Positions 49,497 to 59,496 of a DNA stretch of 64,000 bases are shown here, in pieces. The DNA lies in the NCBI GenBank assembly GCA_030694465.1, contig JAUXYJ010000002.1, forward strand, positions 79,817 through 143,816, in the 5' to 3' direction. The position numbers were made by a program, and so were the translations under genes. Below the pieces are notes generated by a model, which had not been told where the DNA came from, did not search any database, and was given only the letters and a program-made list of their open reading frames with translations. The first letter of the stretch is position 1. Every line of letters begins with the position of its first letter. Source of the stretch: Deltaproteobacteria bacterium (lineage in GTDB: Bacteria; Myxococcota_A; Polyangia; Polyangiales; Ga0077539).

Positions 49497-51710
49497 TCAC
49501 GGAGAAATCGCCGCGCCCAGTCGCACGCCTGCGGCAGCGCCCAAGGCCTCGCCATCGACCGCTGTGACCGAGGCGGGCCACATCGTGCGTCCAAAAAAAG
49601 CCGCCGCGCGACCACGATTGGGCATGCCTGCGTTGCCGTGAGAGGGCGCTCCGACGAGCACGCTCGCGGGGCCTCGCTGGTTGGTCGGTGCGTTGAGGGC
49701 GACTACAGCGCCGAAGCGTTCGCCTGCGATTCCGCTGGTCAATACGCTCTCTGCGTAGGTTCGCTCGGGGGCGCGGCTCGTGTAGACCACGACGCGACCC
49801 GCGAGGGACATTCCGGACATCGAGAAGTTAGGAGCGCCGACGGCAAAATCGCAGAGGCCATCCCCGTTGACGTCACGGCCGGCGGCGATCGCGGCGCCAA
49901 AGCTTTCGCCGGCAATATTGGGCTCCACCACGCGATCAAACGTGGGGGCCGTGGGAGTCCCACGGTAGAGATACACTGCGCCCATCGCGTTGGACTGGCT
50001 CGGCGCGCCGATCAAGAGCTCCGCGCGGCCGTCGCCATCGAGGTCTGCGCACGCGATCGCCTGGCCAAAGCGCGCCCCCGCGATGGTGCCCGGGAGCGTG
50101 TGTGCGAGCGTGTAATCCCTGGTAGATCTCCCGCGAAACACATAGACCGCGCCGACCGTGCGCCCTCCGATGACCGCGCCAGGCGCGCCCACGATCGCCT
50201 CGAAGACTCCGTCGCCATCGGTGTCACACCCCGCGACCGAGGACCCAAACTCGGACGAGCCCACGGGGACCAGCACGGCAGTTCCTACGCCCGCAGCGCC
50301 CGTAAACGCGATGATGCTGGCGTTGTTGACCCCGCCCATCACAAACGCAGCGCTTCCGCTGCCGAACGGGTCTCCGAGAGAGGCCAACGCGAGCCCTCCG
50401 CGGCCGCCTATGGGCACGCTTCCCCAGCCATGCCCTGATCCGGTGGGCATCGTGCGCGCGAGGGCTGCACGGACCAGCTGGACGCCTCCCCGCTGGGCCG
50501 TGCTGGGAGTGCCTGCGAGGAGATCTGCCAGGCCGTCGGCGTTGAGGTCATCGACGGAGACCGAGGTCCCCAGCGCGCTTTGTGCGCCACCCGTTAGAAT
50601 AAACATGGGCAGCGGCGCGTAGCCCGAGGCCTGGCCATAAAAAACCGCGATGTTGCCGTTGCTCAGCGGCGCGGTGTCGGGGCCAGGCGCCGAGATCGCG
50701 ACGTCGGCAAAGCCATCCGAGTCGAGGTCGAGCACGGGGGGCTCGGTGCAGCTTCCGGTCTGGATCCACAGCGGCCGCGGCGCGCTCGCGCGAGACCAGT
50801 CGGCGACGTCGCCGGATTGGGGAGCGACCTGCCAAAAGAGCGCCGTAGGACGCAGCGGGAGGTCTACGGTGGGCGTCCAGAGGTCCATGGCGCGCGCGAC
50901 CTGGTCAACCACCATCGTGCACGCGCGATCGCGACAGACGCGCACCGAGGCGGGCGTCCCAGTGCTGCGCCGAAAGCGAAACGTGGGCCTTCGCACTGCA
51001 ACGATCATGGACGACAGTGGCCAGATCGCGATCGGCGTGGGCTCTTGGGCAGCGTCGGTGACGTCGGTGACGTCGGTGACGTCGGTGACATCGGTGACAT
51101 CGGTGACATCGGGCACACGCGGGCTCGCGTCTCGGCGTGGCGGCAGCACATCGCGCAGGCCACCGTCGCTCTCTTCGGGCGTGACCTGGATCGCGGTGCA
51201 TCGCGCGTCGTCGCCGCAGGTCGTCCCTTGCTCTTGGCACACGCGGCTGACGGTGCAGCCTTCGGGATAGGTCCCGGTGCACGATGCGCTGGGCGAGCCG
51301 CAATCGATGGGCAAAAACACACGCTGTCGAGTCGTGCGGCCGCGCGCAAATCCAAACCGGAGCGAGCGCGTAAAGGTCACCTCAGGGGCGTCTGAGCTCG
51401 CGCTCAATCGCGCGATGAGCACGAGGTCAACGGACGTGTTTCCGTCCCAGTCGGCAGCGGGGCGGACGCCAAACGATGCGTAGAAGCTCTGCGTTTCAGA
51501 GGGGCTCCCGTGGGTCCAACCGACCGTGCACTGCGACGGGTCTACGAGCTCTCCGGTGCGCACAACACATGCACGAAGCTCAAAGACACGGGTCGGGATC
51601 GCGTCAGTCTCAACCAAGACCAGCACCGCGGTGGCAGGCCGAACACAGGACACGAGGCACAGGGTCAGCGTCGCGAGGCTGACCTGTTTTGCAAGCAAAT
51701 GAGCGCTCAA
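49497..51710 (-). CDS. FG-GAP repeat lipoprotein
   Basis: 737 aa. Signal peptide and lipobox LVSC (Cys22). Residues ~25-190 hold an N-terminal domain with Cys pairs; a (Val-Thr-Asp) repeat linker follows, then about seven integrin-alpha-like FG-GAP repeats (FG..V...D.NGDG..D..VGAP). Examples: DLDGDGRAELLIGAP, DVNGDGLCDFAVGAP, DTDGDGVFEAIVGAP. A seven-bladed propeller with Ca2+-binding loops is expected. Likely surface adhesin or structural protein. The 14-base core of the repeated palindrome falls inside this gene (SGDVADW). Confidence 0.85.
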   Translation of the reverse strand: MSAHLLAKQVSLATLTLCLVSCVRPATAVLVLVETDAIPTRVFELRACVVRTGELVDPSQCTVGWTHGSPSETQSFYASFGVRPAADWDGNTSVDLVLIARLSASSDAPEVTFTRSLRFGFARGRTTRQRVFLPIDCGSPSASCTGTYPEGCTVSRVCQEQGTTCGDDARCTAIQVTPEESDGGLRDVLPPRRDASPRVPDVTDVTDVTDVTDVTDVTDAAQEPTPIAIWPLSSMIVAVRRPTFRFRRSTGTPASVRVCRDRACTMVVDQVARAMDLWTPTVDLPLRPTALFWQVAPQSGDVADWSRASAPRPLWIQTGSCTEPPVLDLDSDGFADVAISAPGPDTAPLSNGNIAVFYGQASGYAPLPMFILTGGAQSALGTSVSVDDLNADGLADLLAGTPSTAQRGGVQLVRAALARTMPTGSGHGWGSVPIGGRGGLALASLGDPFGSGSAAFVMGGVNNASIIAFTGAAGVGTAVLVPVGSSEFGSSVAGCDTDGDGVFEAIVGAPGAVIGGRTVGAVYVFRGRSTRDYTLAHTLPGTIAGARFGQAIACADLDGDGRAELLIGAPSQSNAMGAVYLYRGTPTAPTFDRVVEPNIAGESFGAAIAAGRDVNGDGLCDFAVGAPNFSMSGMSLAGRVVVYTSRAPERTYAESVLTSGIAGERFGAVVALNAPTNQRGPASVLVGAPSHGNAGMPNRGRAAAFFGRTMWPASVTAVDGEALGAAAGVRLGAAISP
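50801..50814. repeat. 14-bp core of the repeated palindrome within a CDS
   Basis: CGGCGACGTCGCCG inside the FG-GAP gene. It lacks the outer C/G pair found in the three intergenic copies; may be chance. Confidence 0.4.
51052..51114 (-). repeat. 9-bp tandem repeat coding (Val-Thr-Asp)n
   Basis: Seven near-identical 9-base units (acgtcggtg / acatcggtg) encode the Val-Thr-Asp linker of the FG-GAP lipoprotein. Identity between adjacent units suggests recent expansion, so copy number may vary between strains. Confidence 0.85.
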
Positions 51711-51739
51711 AGGAGTACCTCAGTGTGCCTCGTCGGTCT

Positions 51740-54025
51740 TCAGTAGTCCACCAACGCGGTCACTCCCTGTTGGGTGCGCTCTACGGGCAGTCGGATGCTG
51801 TGGTTGGGCTCGCGAGGACCATAAAGGTAGCGATAGCGCGCGAGATTTTGCTGCACACGGCGCACGTAGATCCGCGTCTCGTCGAACGGGATCGCCTCTG
51901 CGAACACGTCGAGGTCTTGCTCGCCCCGCTCACGGACCCACCGCGCCATCGCGCCTGGGCCCGCGTTGTACGCGCCGATCGATCGCGGAAGTACCGCTTG
52001 ATACTGAGCAAAAAGCCTGCCGATATAGTGTCCGCCGACTCGGATATTGTACGCCGGGTCGTAGAGCCGCTCTTCGCTAAACTCGATCCCGAGCTCACGC
52101 GCCACACGCCGCGTCGTCGGCGGGATCATTTGCAAAAGACCAATCGCGCGGGCGCTGGATACATCGTGCGGATTAAACGCGCTCTCTTGGCGCATGATCG
52201 CGAAGAGATAGTGCCGCGGCAGCTGGTTGGCGTCCTCGGCGGCCTCGACAGACGAGGCGTGAGGCCGCGGATAGGCACAATCCCACACCCAGCGGGTGGC
52301 CTCGGTCGGAGGCTGGTCGAGGTCGTCTCCGTGCCTCTGCGCGAGGCTGTACGCGCGATACGCGTAGCCTAGCGAGAGGTAGGTGAGCGCGATGGCTTCG
52401 TCGGCGGTGGCGGCGGGCAGCTGGCGCCGGAGCGAGCCCTCGGCGGCGTGGATACGGCTCGCGGCTTCTCGGTCAAATCCCAGGGCGCGGAGCCACAGGG
52501 CGGCGCTGGGCAGCCGAACGCTGGGCGCGGCGCGGCGTGGTGCAGGGAGCGCGGGCGCGACCACGGCGACCTGACGCGCGAGCAACCGTGTCTCGGACAA
52601 CAGCGCGTAGTAGGTCAGCGGGCGCTCGGTGATGAGCGATTGCCAGCCGCTCACTGCGCGCGAAGCGTCTCCGCTGCGGGCCCACGCGAGGGCAGCCCAA
52701 TAGCGACCACGGCCCTTCTCAAGCGAGCGCGGAGCAAGGAGCGCGGACTGCTCAAACGCAGGCGCAGCGTCGGCGAAGCGGCTCGCGTTGTAGAGCGTCC
52801 ATCCAAGCTCCCAGGCGGCCTCGGAGCGCTGCGCTGGCTGCGCCTCGGTGCGGTCGTGCAAAAATTCACGAAACCGCATCGCGGCGGCATCCGTTCGCCC
52901 TGCGCGCGAGACAATCCACGCGGCTCTAAACGCAGCTTCGTCTCCCCAGCGACCGCGGACACGCTGCGCGACGCGGTCGTACTCGACCACCGCGCGGTCG
53001 TCGTCGTCGCTGCGGGCGAGCGCTCGTGCCGCGAGAAAAGCGTCTTCGTCTCGGTCCGGATTGTCCGCGCGCTGAGAGGCCTGTCCGAGCGCATCGTGAG
53101 CCTCTCTGTAGCGATTGCGCGCGCCAAAATAGGCCCGTCCCAGCAGGTGAAGTCTCCGCGTGTCGAGCGGCCCTGTCGACGCAGGGATGGCCGTGAGCTC
53201 ATCGATGGCGGGCTGATAGCGCGCACGCGAATTGAGCTCTTCGCAGCGATCGAGCTGCTCTTCGCGAGACAACGGGGACTGTAGCCGTGTGAGCGCCGCG
53301 AGGGCTTCGGCGGCGTGCGAGTCATCGGGCTCACGCACCGCGAGCTTGCGCCACGCCCTCGCCGCAAGTGTGGGATTGGCCGTCGCCTCAAGACAGAGCG
53401 CGGCCAAGCGCCAAGCGCGTGCGCGATCGATTCCGTCTGGCGGATGATCGGCCCATGCGGACATCACGCGCGCGGCGGCCGCGTGGTCGCCCGCGGCGTC
53501 GGCCTCGATGGCAGCGTGCGCGAGGTCTTGTGCATCGTGTGATTCTCTGTAAATTTGCTCATAGAGTGAGCGAGCTTCGGCGTGCCTCTCTGCGCGCGCG
53601 AGCGCCGATCCACGCAGCCGCGTGATCTCTCGCGCGAGCGAGGGGATCATCGACTCGAGCCCCTCAAGCGGCACCAGCGCTTGCTGCGGCGCGTGCAGAG
53701 CGAGCAGTGAGCGCGCCAAGATGTACCGTGCCTCGCGGCTGCGCTGGATGGCCTCGGGCAGCGCCAAGACGCTGTCGCGCGCCGCGGTCCAGTCGTCTCG
53801 ACGGACGGCCTCGATGGCGCTTGAGAGCGAGGGCTCGACGACCACTGGGGCGTCGTGGTCCTGCGCGATAGCCTGCGAATCTTCAGCGTTTGCGTCGCGA
53901 GGCGTGCGAGCCACGTCGGGCGTAGGCGCGCGCTGAGTGGTCGATTGGGGACGGCGACACGTCGCGATGGACGTGAGGGCGACAAAGCAGATCGCGCGAG
54001 CAAAAAGGGTCATGGCCTGAGGCAT
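51740..54025 (-). CDS. soluble/lipo-anchored lytic transglycosylase with TPR-like helices
   Basis: 761 aa. Signal peptide with possible lipobox IATC (Cys23), a long all-helical superhelix with TPR-like pairs (AREAR...LARSLLALHAPQ, ARDSVLALPEAIQ), then a C-terminal SLT domain. The catalytic Glu is in MRQESAFN, followed by GLLQMIPPT and AYNAGPGAMARW. Such Slt70-type enzymes cleave the beta-1,4 bond between MurNAc and GlcNAc with anhydro-MurNAc formation, in the periplasm. Start at 54025 or an in-frame ATG at 54013. Confidence 0.92.
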   Translation of the reverse strand: MPQAMTLFARAICFVALTSIATCRRPQSTTQRAPTPDVARTPRDANAEDSQAIAQDHDAPVVVEPSLSSAIEAVRRDDWTAARDSVLALPEAIQRSREARYILARSLLALHAPQQALVPLEGLESMIPSLAREITRLRGSALARAERHAEARSLYEQIYRESHDAQDLAHAAIEADAAGDHAAAARVMSAWADHPPDGIDRARAWRLAALCLEATANPTLAARAWRKLAVREPDDSHAAEALAALTRLQSPLSREEQLDRCEELNSRARYQPAIDELTAIPASTGPLDTRRLHLLGRAYFGARNRYREAHDALGQASQRADNPDRDEDAFLAARALARSDDDDRAVVEYDRVAQRVRGRWGDEAAFRAAWIVSRAGRTDAAAMRFREFLHDRTEAQPAQRSEAAWELGWTLYNASRFADAAPAFEQSALLAPRSLEKGRGRYWAALAWARSGDASRAVSGWQSLITERPLTYYALLSETRLLARQVAVVAPALPAPRRAAPSVRLPSAALWLRALGFDREAASRIHAAEGSLRRQLPAATADEAIALTYLSLGYAYRAYSLAQRHGDDLDQPPTEATRWVWDCAYPRPHASSVEAAEDANQLPRHYLFAIMRQESAFNPHDVSSARAIGLLQMIPPTTRRVARELGIEFSEERLYDPAYNIRVGGHYIGRLFAQYQAVLPRSIGAYNAGPGAMARWVRERGEQDLDVFAEAIPFDETRIYVRRVQQNLARYRYLYGPREPNHSIRLPVERTQQGVTALVDY

Positions 54026-54153
54026 CTGTCGTCCGTGTCACACGCCGACGCGAGGGCTCTAGCACGCGCCCTCGTTCGTTTGCGAATCCTTGACAGGGGC
54101 AACGCATGCCATGCGCGCAACCATTCCGTGGGGCAGCGGTGGCGGTCGAGCGC

Positions 54154-55107
54154 TCAGACGAACAGCGAGCTGACGCTGTCGCTCGCGTGGATGCGGCGAA
54201 TGGCCTCGGCGAGCAAGCGGCCCACGTTGACCTGGCGGATCTTCGCGCAGGCTCGTCCCTCTTCGCGCAGCGGGATCGTGTCGGTCACGATGACGCGCTC
54301 AAGAGGTGAGTCTTCGATGCGTGAGATCGCGGGTCCCGAAAACACCGCGTGAGTCGCCACCGCGAGGATCCTGCTTGCGCCGCGATCTTTAAGAGCTTTT
54401 GCTGCGTTTACGAGTGTTCCGGCCGTGTCAATCATGTCGTCGAGGATGAAGCAATCGCGCCCCTCGACCTCGCCGATGATGTTCATCACTTCGCTGACGT
54501 TGGCTCGCTCGCGACGCTTGTCGATGATGGCGAGGCTGCAGTCCAGCCGACGTGCATACGCACGCGCGCGCTCGACGCCGCCGGCATCGGGAGAGACCAT
54601 CACGGCGTCGGATGCTTTGCCGGGCGTGAGCTCTTGGCGGAGCGCCTCGAGCAGCACGGGCATCGCGTAGAGGTTGTCCACGGGGATGTTGAAGAAGCCT
54701 TGGATTTGCCCAGCGTGGAGGTCCACGGTGACCACGCGCTCGATGCCTGCGGTCACAATTAAGTCCGCGACGAGCTTGGCTGTGATGGGCGTACGGCCTG
54801 CGACCTTGCGGTCTTGACGCGCGTAGCCAAAGTACGGAATCACTGCAGAAATGCTGCCCGCGCTCGCTCGTCGTAGCGCATCGGACAAGATCAGCATCTC
54901 CATGAGCGAGTCGTTGGCGGGCATGCTCGTGGGCTGCAAGATAAACGTGTCGATCCCGCGCACGTTCTCACCGACCTCGACCGCGGATTCGCCGTCGGAG
55001 AACCGGTTGATCTTCAAGCGCCCGAGGGGCTTGTCCAAGTGCTTCGCGATGCTCTCAGCAAGATCCGGATTCGCGTTGCCAGAGAACAGACAAATCGGCC
55101 GAAGCAT
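54154..55107 (-). CDS. prs: ribose-phosphate pyrophosphokinase
   Basis: 317 aa. Makes PRPP from ribose-5-phosphate and ATP for nucleotide, His and Trp synthesis. Hallmarks: N-terminal [14 protein letters not shown], catalytic flexible loop [27 protein letters not shown] loop DDMIDTAGT and [17 protein letters not shown] is nine bases before the ATG at 55107. The frame is open farther upstream to 55269 but those codons lie in the leader. The leader holds two copies of ACACGTTGAGT. Confidence 0.95.
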   Translation of the reverse strand: MLRPICLFSGNANPDLAESIAKHLDKPLGRLKINRFSDGESAVEVGENVRGIDTFILQPTSMPANDSLMEMLILSDALRRASAGSISAVIPYFGYARQDRKVAGRTPITAKLVADLIVTAGIERVVTVDLHAGQIQGFFNIPVDNLYAMPVLLEALRQELTPGKASDAVMVSPDAGGVERARAYARRLDCSLAIIDKRRERANVSEVMNIIGEVEGRDCFILDDMIDTAGTLVNAAKALKDRGASRILAVATHAVFSGPAISRIEDSPLERVIVTDTIPLREEGRACAKIRQVNVGRLLAEAIRRIHASDSVSSLFV

Positions 55108-55119
55108 AGACTCGCTCCT

Positions 55120-55211
55120 ACACGTTGAGTACCGACCAAGAGCCTCGTGCCCCGAGAGCCATTTCTCAGCACGGACCAGTGATGTAAGTGCGTCACGCCA
55201 ACACGTTGAGT
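55120..55211 (-). promoter_or_regulatory. direct 11-bp repeat upstream of prs
   Basis: ACACGTTGAGT occurs at 55120-55130 and 55201-55211, 81 bases apart. On the coding strand one copy (ACTCAACGTGT) ends at the prs ribosome-binding site. Possible operator pair or paired leader element. Confidence 0.3.
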
Positions 55212-55282
55212 GAAGCCCCGATGACCTTAACACCGCAGCCAATCGACTGCTGGGTCGCCACGGCTGCACTTCCGAGCGGCCA

Positions 55283-56398
55283 CTAGCACCCGTCTTCTGA
55301 ACCTGTCAACGTTTCGCCCTCAGCATCTGCGCGCAATCTCACAAAGACTGGGCTTTGCTCACTCCCTCGCAACACCTTGCGCAACGACATGGCCCGAAAC
55401 CCCTGCGCGCTCTGCCGATCATCTGCGACCTCTTCCCACGTGCCCCCAGACACCTCGACGCGCATCGGCGCGCACAGCGTCACGACAGCCGTCTGCGCAC
55501 GCGCGGTGCTCTCACGATCGAGCCACGAAGACACCAATCGGTCCTGGTTTTTCGCTAACGAATCTACACTCTTAAGCTCCTCCGAGGGGTTGTCTTTGGG
55601 TCCTCGCAACGCTGAATCGTGCACCTCGACGACGCCTACGGTCAGATCGAGTTCGCACTGGCTCTGATCGTCGAGCGTCAGGATCCACGAGCACGGCTCT
55701 GCGTCGCTTACGACCAGGGTCCCGCGCAATTCTCTCGCGACAACGAGCCGCCCTTGCGCCCACGTCCCACGCACAGGAGCGAGCCCGTGAGCCAACGCAG
55801 GAGTGCTCACGTCGACGCGTAATCTCAGCAAAAAACCTGTCTCAATCCAGAGCAACGTGCGCTCAAAGAGCAGGGTTGCGCGTGTGGCGTTGCGGTGGCC
55901 ACGGGTCCCTCTTGCGAGCTGGCCCATCGACGCCACGATCCCGACAGTCCCCACGAGCGCACCCAGCACAAGCGCAAATCCGACGAGCGTCGCGAGGACC
56001 GCGAGGGTCCCCATCACGCCGGCAAACAACAGACGCCCCAAGAGAAACGGCGCGTCGAGCACCCCTGGAGCGAAGAGAAACCATCCCATAAATCCCAGCA
56101 AAAACGCTATCCGAACACTCCACCACACCATCCGCCTGCCCCACGGGAGCGTCCGCACCCAGCGCACATCGCCGCTCTCACGTCCCACGGATCCAAGGCG
56201 CGAAGACTCACGCAAGAGCGCCAGCTCGTGGCGTCCCTGCGCCTCGCGGAGGTCTACGGTCACGCCCAGCGCGCGACACCGCACACAGCGCGGAGAAACG
56301 CTGCGATACAAGCAGCGCAAGCACGCAAAGTGGGCACCGAGGACGTAGCGCACGAGGAGCTCTGGACTCTGCGCCGTTGTCTCTTTGAGAGCAACCAC
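55283..56398 (-). CDS. membrane protein with N-terminal zinc-ribbon-like Cys pairs
   Basis: 371 aa, not recognised. Early Cys pairs (CLRCLY and CVRCRA) may form a zinc ribbon. Two long hydrophobic segments at ~108-165 ([50 protein letters not shown]) suggest a pair of membrane-crossing helices. The C-terminal half is beta-strand rich with charged ends. Cytoplasmic ribbon plus membrane plus soluble tail suggests a sensing or scaffold role, unproven. Confidence 0.62.
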   Translation of the reverse strand: MVALKETTAQSPELLVRYVLGAHFACLRCLYRSVSPRCVRCRALGVTVDLREAQGRHELALLRESSRLGSVGRESGDVRWVRTLPWGRRMVWWSVRIAFLLGFMGWFLFAPGVLDAPFLLGRLLFAGVMGTLAVLATLVGFALVLGALVGTVGIVASMGQLARGTRGHRNATRATLLFERTLLWIETGFLLRLRVDVSTPALAHGLAPVRGTWAQGRLVVARELRGTLVVSDAEPCSWILTLDDQSQCELDLTVGVVEVHDSALRGPKDNPSEELKSVDSLAKNQDRLVSSWLDRESTARAQTAVVTLCAPMRVEVSGGTWEEVADDRQSAQGFRAMSLRKVLRGSEQSPVFVRLRADAEGETLTGSEDGC

Positions 56399-56421
56399 GG
56401 CGCGCGATGTCCGCCGCTGCG

Positions 56422-58779
56422 CTAGCGCTTCTTGCGGCGAGGCCGTCCGTCTTCGCGTGAGCCTCGGTTGTCTTGCGAAGAGTCTCGCGAATGGCCTGAC
56501 GAACCTTCACCGTTGCCCGTCGCGATCGCGCGGGCCGCGACTGCACGCAGACGAAAGGGGCTGGTCGCGGGGTTCTTTCGGTGCGCGCGTGCCTGCTCTT
56601 TGGCGATCTCGACGAAGCGCTGTTGCGAGCGCAAAAGCGGCTCGCCATCTTGAGGAATCCTGCGCTCGTAGAAGCCATCGGGCCGCAGCCAGTGTGCCTT
56701 GACGTTGTCCGCGCACATCACCGCGAGGATCTCGTCGCGCACCGTCGTCGCGAGCTTGCGATCGATCAAGGGCCACATCACCTCGACGCGGCGCTGAAAG
56801 TTACGCGGCATCCAATCGGCGCTCGAGAGATAGACCTCGGGGTTTCCGGCGTTGTCAAAGGTGGCGACACGCGAGTGCTCTAAAAATCGATCGACCACTG
56901 AAATCACACGAATATTGTCACTCACGCCGGGAAGCCCCGGCCGAAGACAGCAGATCCCACGGATGATCAAATCGATCTGTACACCCGCTTGCGATGCGCC
57001 ATAGAGTGCGTCGATCACGTCGGGATCGACCAGCGAGTTGAGCTTGGCCACGATCTTCGCAGGGATGCCAGCGCGCGCGTGATCGGCCTCGCGCTTGATC
57101 AACCCGAGGACCGTCTCGTGCAGGCCCAGCGGCGCGACGATGAGCTGCTTCCAGCGGCTTGGGGCGCTGTAGCCCGTGAGCAGATTGAAGAGCGAGTTGG
57201 TGTCCTCTCCCAGGTCCGCACGGGCAGTAAAATAAGACAGATCTGTGTAGAGCCGCGCAGTGGACGGGTTGTAATTTCCCGTGGACATATGCACATAACG
57301 TCGCAATCCATCGCTCTCGCGACGCACGACCAAACACAGCTTGGTGTGCGTCTTGAGACCAATGAGCCCGTACACGACGTGCACGCCGCTCTGCTCCAAC
57401 ATGCGCGCCCACTGGATGTTGTTCTCTTCGTCGAATCGCGCTTTGAGTTCGACAAGCGCGGTGACCTGTTTGCCTGACTCTGCGGCGCGGGCGAGGGCTT
57501 TGACGAAGGGCGAGTTTTGCCCGGCGCGATAGAGCGTCTGCTTGATCGCGAGCACGTTGGGGTCGTCCGCCGCGCGCGTGACAAACTCCACGACGCTGTC
57601 AAAGCTGTCGTACGGGTGCTGCAGCAACACGTCGCGCTCGCGGATGACCGAGTACAGGTCATCGGCGTCTCGAAATGCGGGCGCGACCTGTGGCGGCGCC
57701 GGGGGATCACGCAGCTCGGGAGCGGCCTCTCCGCCTGCCAGAGACAGCAGATCGCCCAAGTGCATGGGGCCATCGATGCAGTAGACGTCGTCACGATCGA
57801 GCCTGAGTTTTTCGCGCAACAGCGTGAGAAAACCCTGGCCCATGGTCGGGGCCACTTCGACACGCACCGCGTTGCCGCGGTCTCGCCGACGGAGCTCTTG
57901 CTGGATGGCCTCGAGGAGATCTTCGGCTTCTTCTTCGTCGAGCTCGAGGTCCCAATTGCGTGTGACTCGAAACGCGGACACCGCCGCGATGTCGAGCCCC
58001 GGAAAGAGCTCACTGACGTTCTCGGCGACGACGTCTTCGAGCAGGGCAAATCGGCGCTGAAAGCCATCGCGGGCGAGCAAGACCAGCCGCGGAGAGGTCG
58101 TAGGGACTTGCACTACGGCGTATGCGGGCGAGCCAAGCTGGTGTGGCTCGTCGCGAAACATGACCTTGAGATAGAGACACTTGTTCTTGATGCGCGGAAA
58201 CGGATGCCCCGGGTCAATCGCGAGCGGCGTGAGGACCGGAAAAATCTCGCGCTCAAAGTGAGCTCGGAGTGCCAAGCGCTCGCTCTCAGTCCAGTCCTGC
58301 GGCGGGACAATCGCCAAGCCCGCGCTCTCAAGCCACGGACGGACATGTTCGCGAAAGATCTCGTATTGGTCTGCCACCATGCGGTGCGCGCGGTACGAAA
58401 TCGCGGCGAGCTGTTCGTTGACCGAGAGGCCATCGGCGGCGGGTTCGTCCAGCTCGCCCGCGAGCTGTTGCTTGAGCCCAGCTACACGGATCATGAAGAA
58501 CTCGTCGAGGTTTGAGCTCACGATCGCGAGAAACTTAAGCCTCTCCAGCAACGGAACGCTCGGGTCCCTCGCCTCGTCCAGCACGCGCTGATTGAACTCA
58601 AGCCACGACAGCTCGCGGTTGATGTAGAGCGGGTTAGGCGTGGAGGGCGCTGGCGGGAGAGAGAGCGCGCTCTTGGACTGTGAGTCCATACTCGACGACC
58701 CCGAGGGGGCTGCCGATGAAGAAGCCCCGCGTGGCCCAGACAAATCCGAAGGATCGTTCACGGCCGCGAAGGGTAGCAT
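56422..58779 (-). CDS. ppk: polyphosphate kinase 1
   Basis: 785 aa PPK1, reversibly makes inorganic polyphosphate from ATP. The core starts at about residue 49 (YINRELSWLEFNQRVLDEA) and includes the phospho-His region YVHMSTGNYNPSTARLYTD and the downstream FLEHSRVATF. The N-terminal ~50 residues are low-complexity Ser/Pro and may be translated or not; an ATG at 58689 is an alternative start. The C-terminal tail is Arg/Gly/Asp-rich (…REDGRPRRKKR). Cytoplasmic or membrane-associated. Confidence 0.94.
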   Translation of the reverse strand: MLPFAAVNDPSDLSGPRGASSSAAPSGSSSMDSQSKSALSLPPAPSTPNPLYINRELSWLEFNQRVLDEARDPSVPLLERLKFLAIVSSNLDEFFMIRVAGLKQQLAGELDEPAADGLSVNEQLAAISYRAHRMVADQYEIFREHVRPWLESAGLAIVPPQDWTESERLALRAHFEREIFPVLTPLAIDPGHPFPRIKNKCLYLKVMFRDEPHQLGSPAYAVVQVPTTSPRLVLLARDGFQRRFALLEDVVAENVSELFPGLDIAAVSAFRVTRNWDLELDEEEAEDLLEAIQQELRRRDRGNAVRVEVAPTMGQGFLTLLREKLRLDRDDVYCIDGPMHLGDLLSLAGGEAAPELRDPPAPPQVAPAFRDADDLYSVIRERDVLLQHPYDSFDSVVEFVTRAADDPNVLAIKQTLYRAGQNSPFVKALARAAESGKQVTALVELKARFDEENNIQWARMLEQSGVHVVYGLIGLKTHTKLCLVVRRESDGLRRYVHMSTGNYNPSTARLYTDLSYFTARADLGEDTNSLFNLLTGYSAPSRWKQLIVAPLGLHETVLGLIKREADHARAGIPAKIVAKLNSLVDPDVIDALYGASQAGVQIDLIIRGICCLRPGLPGVSDNIRVISVVDRFLEHSRVATFDNAGNPEVYLSSADWMPRNFQRRVEVMWPLIDRKLATTVRDEILAVMCADNVKAHWLRPDGFYERRIPQDGEPLLRSQQRFVEIAKEQARAHRKNPATSPFRLRAVAARAIATGNGEGSSGHSRDSSQDNRGSREDGRPRRKKR

Positions 58780-58814
58780 CGATCAGAGTTTTTGCGACCA
58801 ATCTGTCGAGCAGG

Positions 58815-59417
58815 TCAATACTCGCCGTTGAGCGTATAGCCCCGAAGCGTCAGGCGAAACTCACGGATTTGCTGACCCACCACCACCGGCGTGTTGGACT
58901 CAATCGCGCCGACTCCGTGGGCATACCAAGTGCGCTCGACAAAGCCCTCGCGACCATTGCGCGCGACCTCGATGACGTTCGTAAAAGTCCCCGCGGGCGT
59001 CGTTCGTCGCAGCCCCACCGCGCGAATCGAGTAGGTATCGCCCTGCATTCCCTGCCACGAGGTCCCTACGACAATGGGCTCAGCGAGGATCGTCTCGCCG
59101 TTGCGCAAGATCCCTCCTTGCGCATACGAGTAGTTTGCCGTCGACCCCACGCCCTGTTGCACCACGTATTGGCCACTGTTTTGAGCCACAACGCGCAGCG
59201 TGACCAACGTCCGTGGGCCTCCGTTGGTGAGATCTTGCGCGTCGTAGCTCCAGGCCGCGTCGCGGCGCAGAGGCATAAAATCACGCGCTTGCAAGGGCCC
59301 TGTGGGTCTCACCACCTGGGTCGTCGTGGCACACCCTACGAGGCCCACTGCAGCCCAAAGAGCAGTCACTTGAAGTGTTTTGCGCGCGAGCCCTGAGACG
59401 TCATGGATCAACAGCAT
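58815..59417 (-). CDS. lipoprotein of unknown function
   Basis: 200 aa. Signal peptide with lipobox LVGC (Cys29), then a mature protein with VRPTGPLQARDFMPLRRDAAWSYDAQD and repeated strands (LVTLRVVAQNSGQYVV, YSIRAVGLRRTTPAGTFTNVIEVAR, FVERTWYAHGVG). It resembles small beta-sandwich proteins seen in myxobacteria, with an N-terminal Pro/Arg/Asp segment that recalls FMPLR....WSY. The longer frame to 59459 is open, but 59417 is closest to the signal peptide. Function unknown. Confidence 0.72.
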   Translation of the reverse strand: MLLIHDVSGLARKTLQVTALWAAVGLVGCATTTQVVRPTGPLQARDFMPLRRDAAWSYDAQDLTNGGPRTLVTLRVVAQNSGQYVVQQGVGSTANYSYAQGGILRNGETILAEPIVVGTSWQGMQGDTYSIRAVGLRRTTPAGTFTNVIEVARNGREGFVERTWYAHGVGAIESNTPVVVGQQIREFRLTLRGYTLNGEY

Positions 59418-59496
59418 GGGGATACCATTTGGGATGCAGCAGAGAGGCCTCGCATTCACTGCGCGACCCAGGTCAGCCTGTAAATCACGAGCCCAA

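Noticed and set aside
55193..55261. 22-codon frame (GTG start, [10 protein letters not shown]...) in the prs leader
   Set aside because: It has a weak GGAAG before it, but no homologue known to me and too short to judge; it may be a chance frame or leader peptide.
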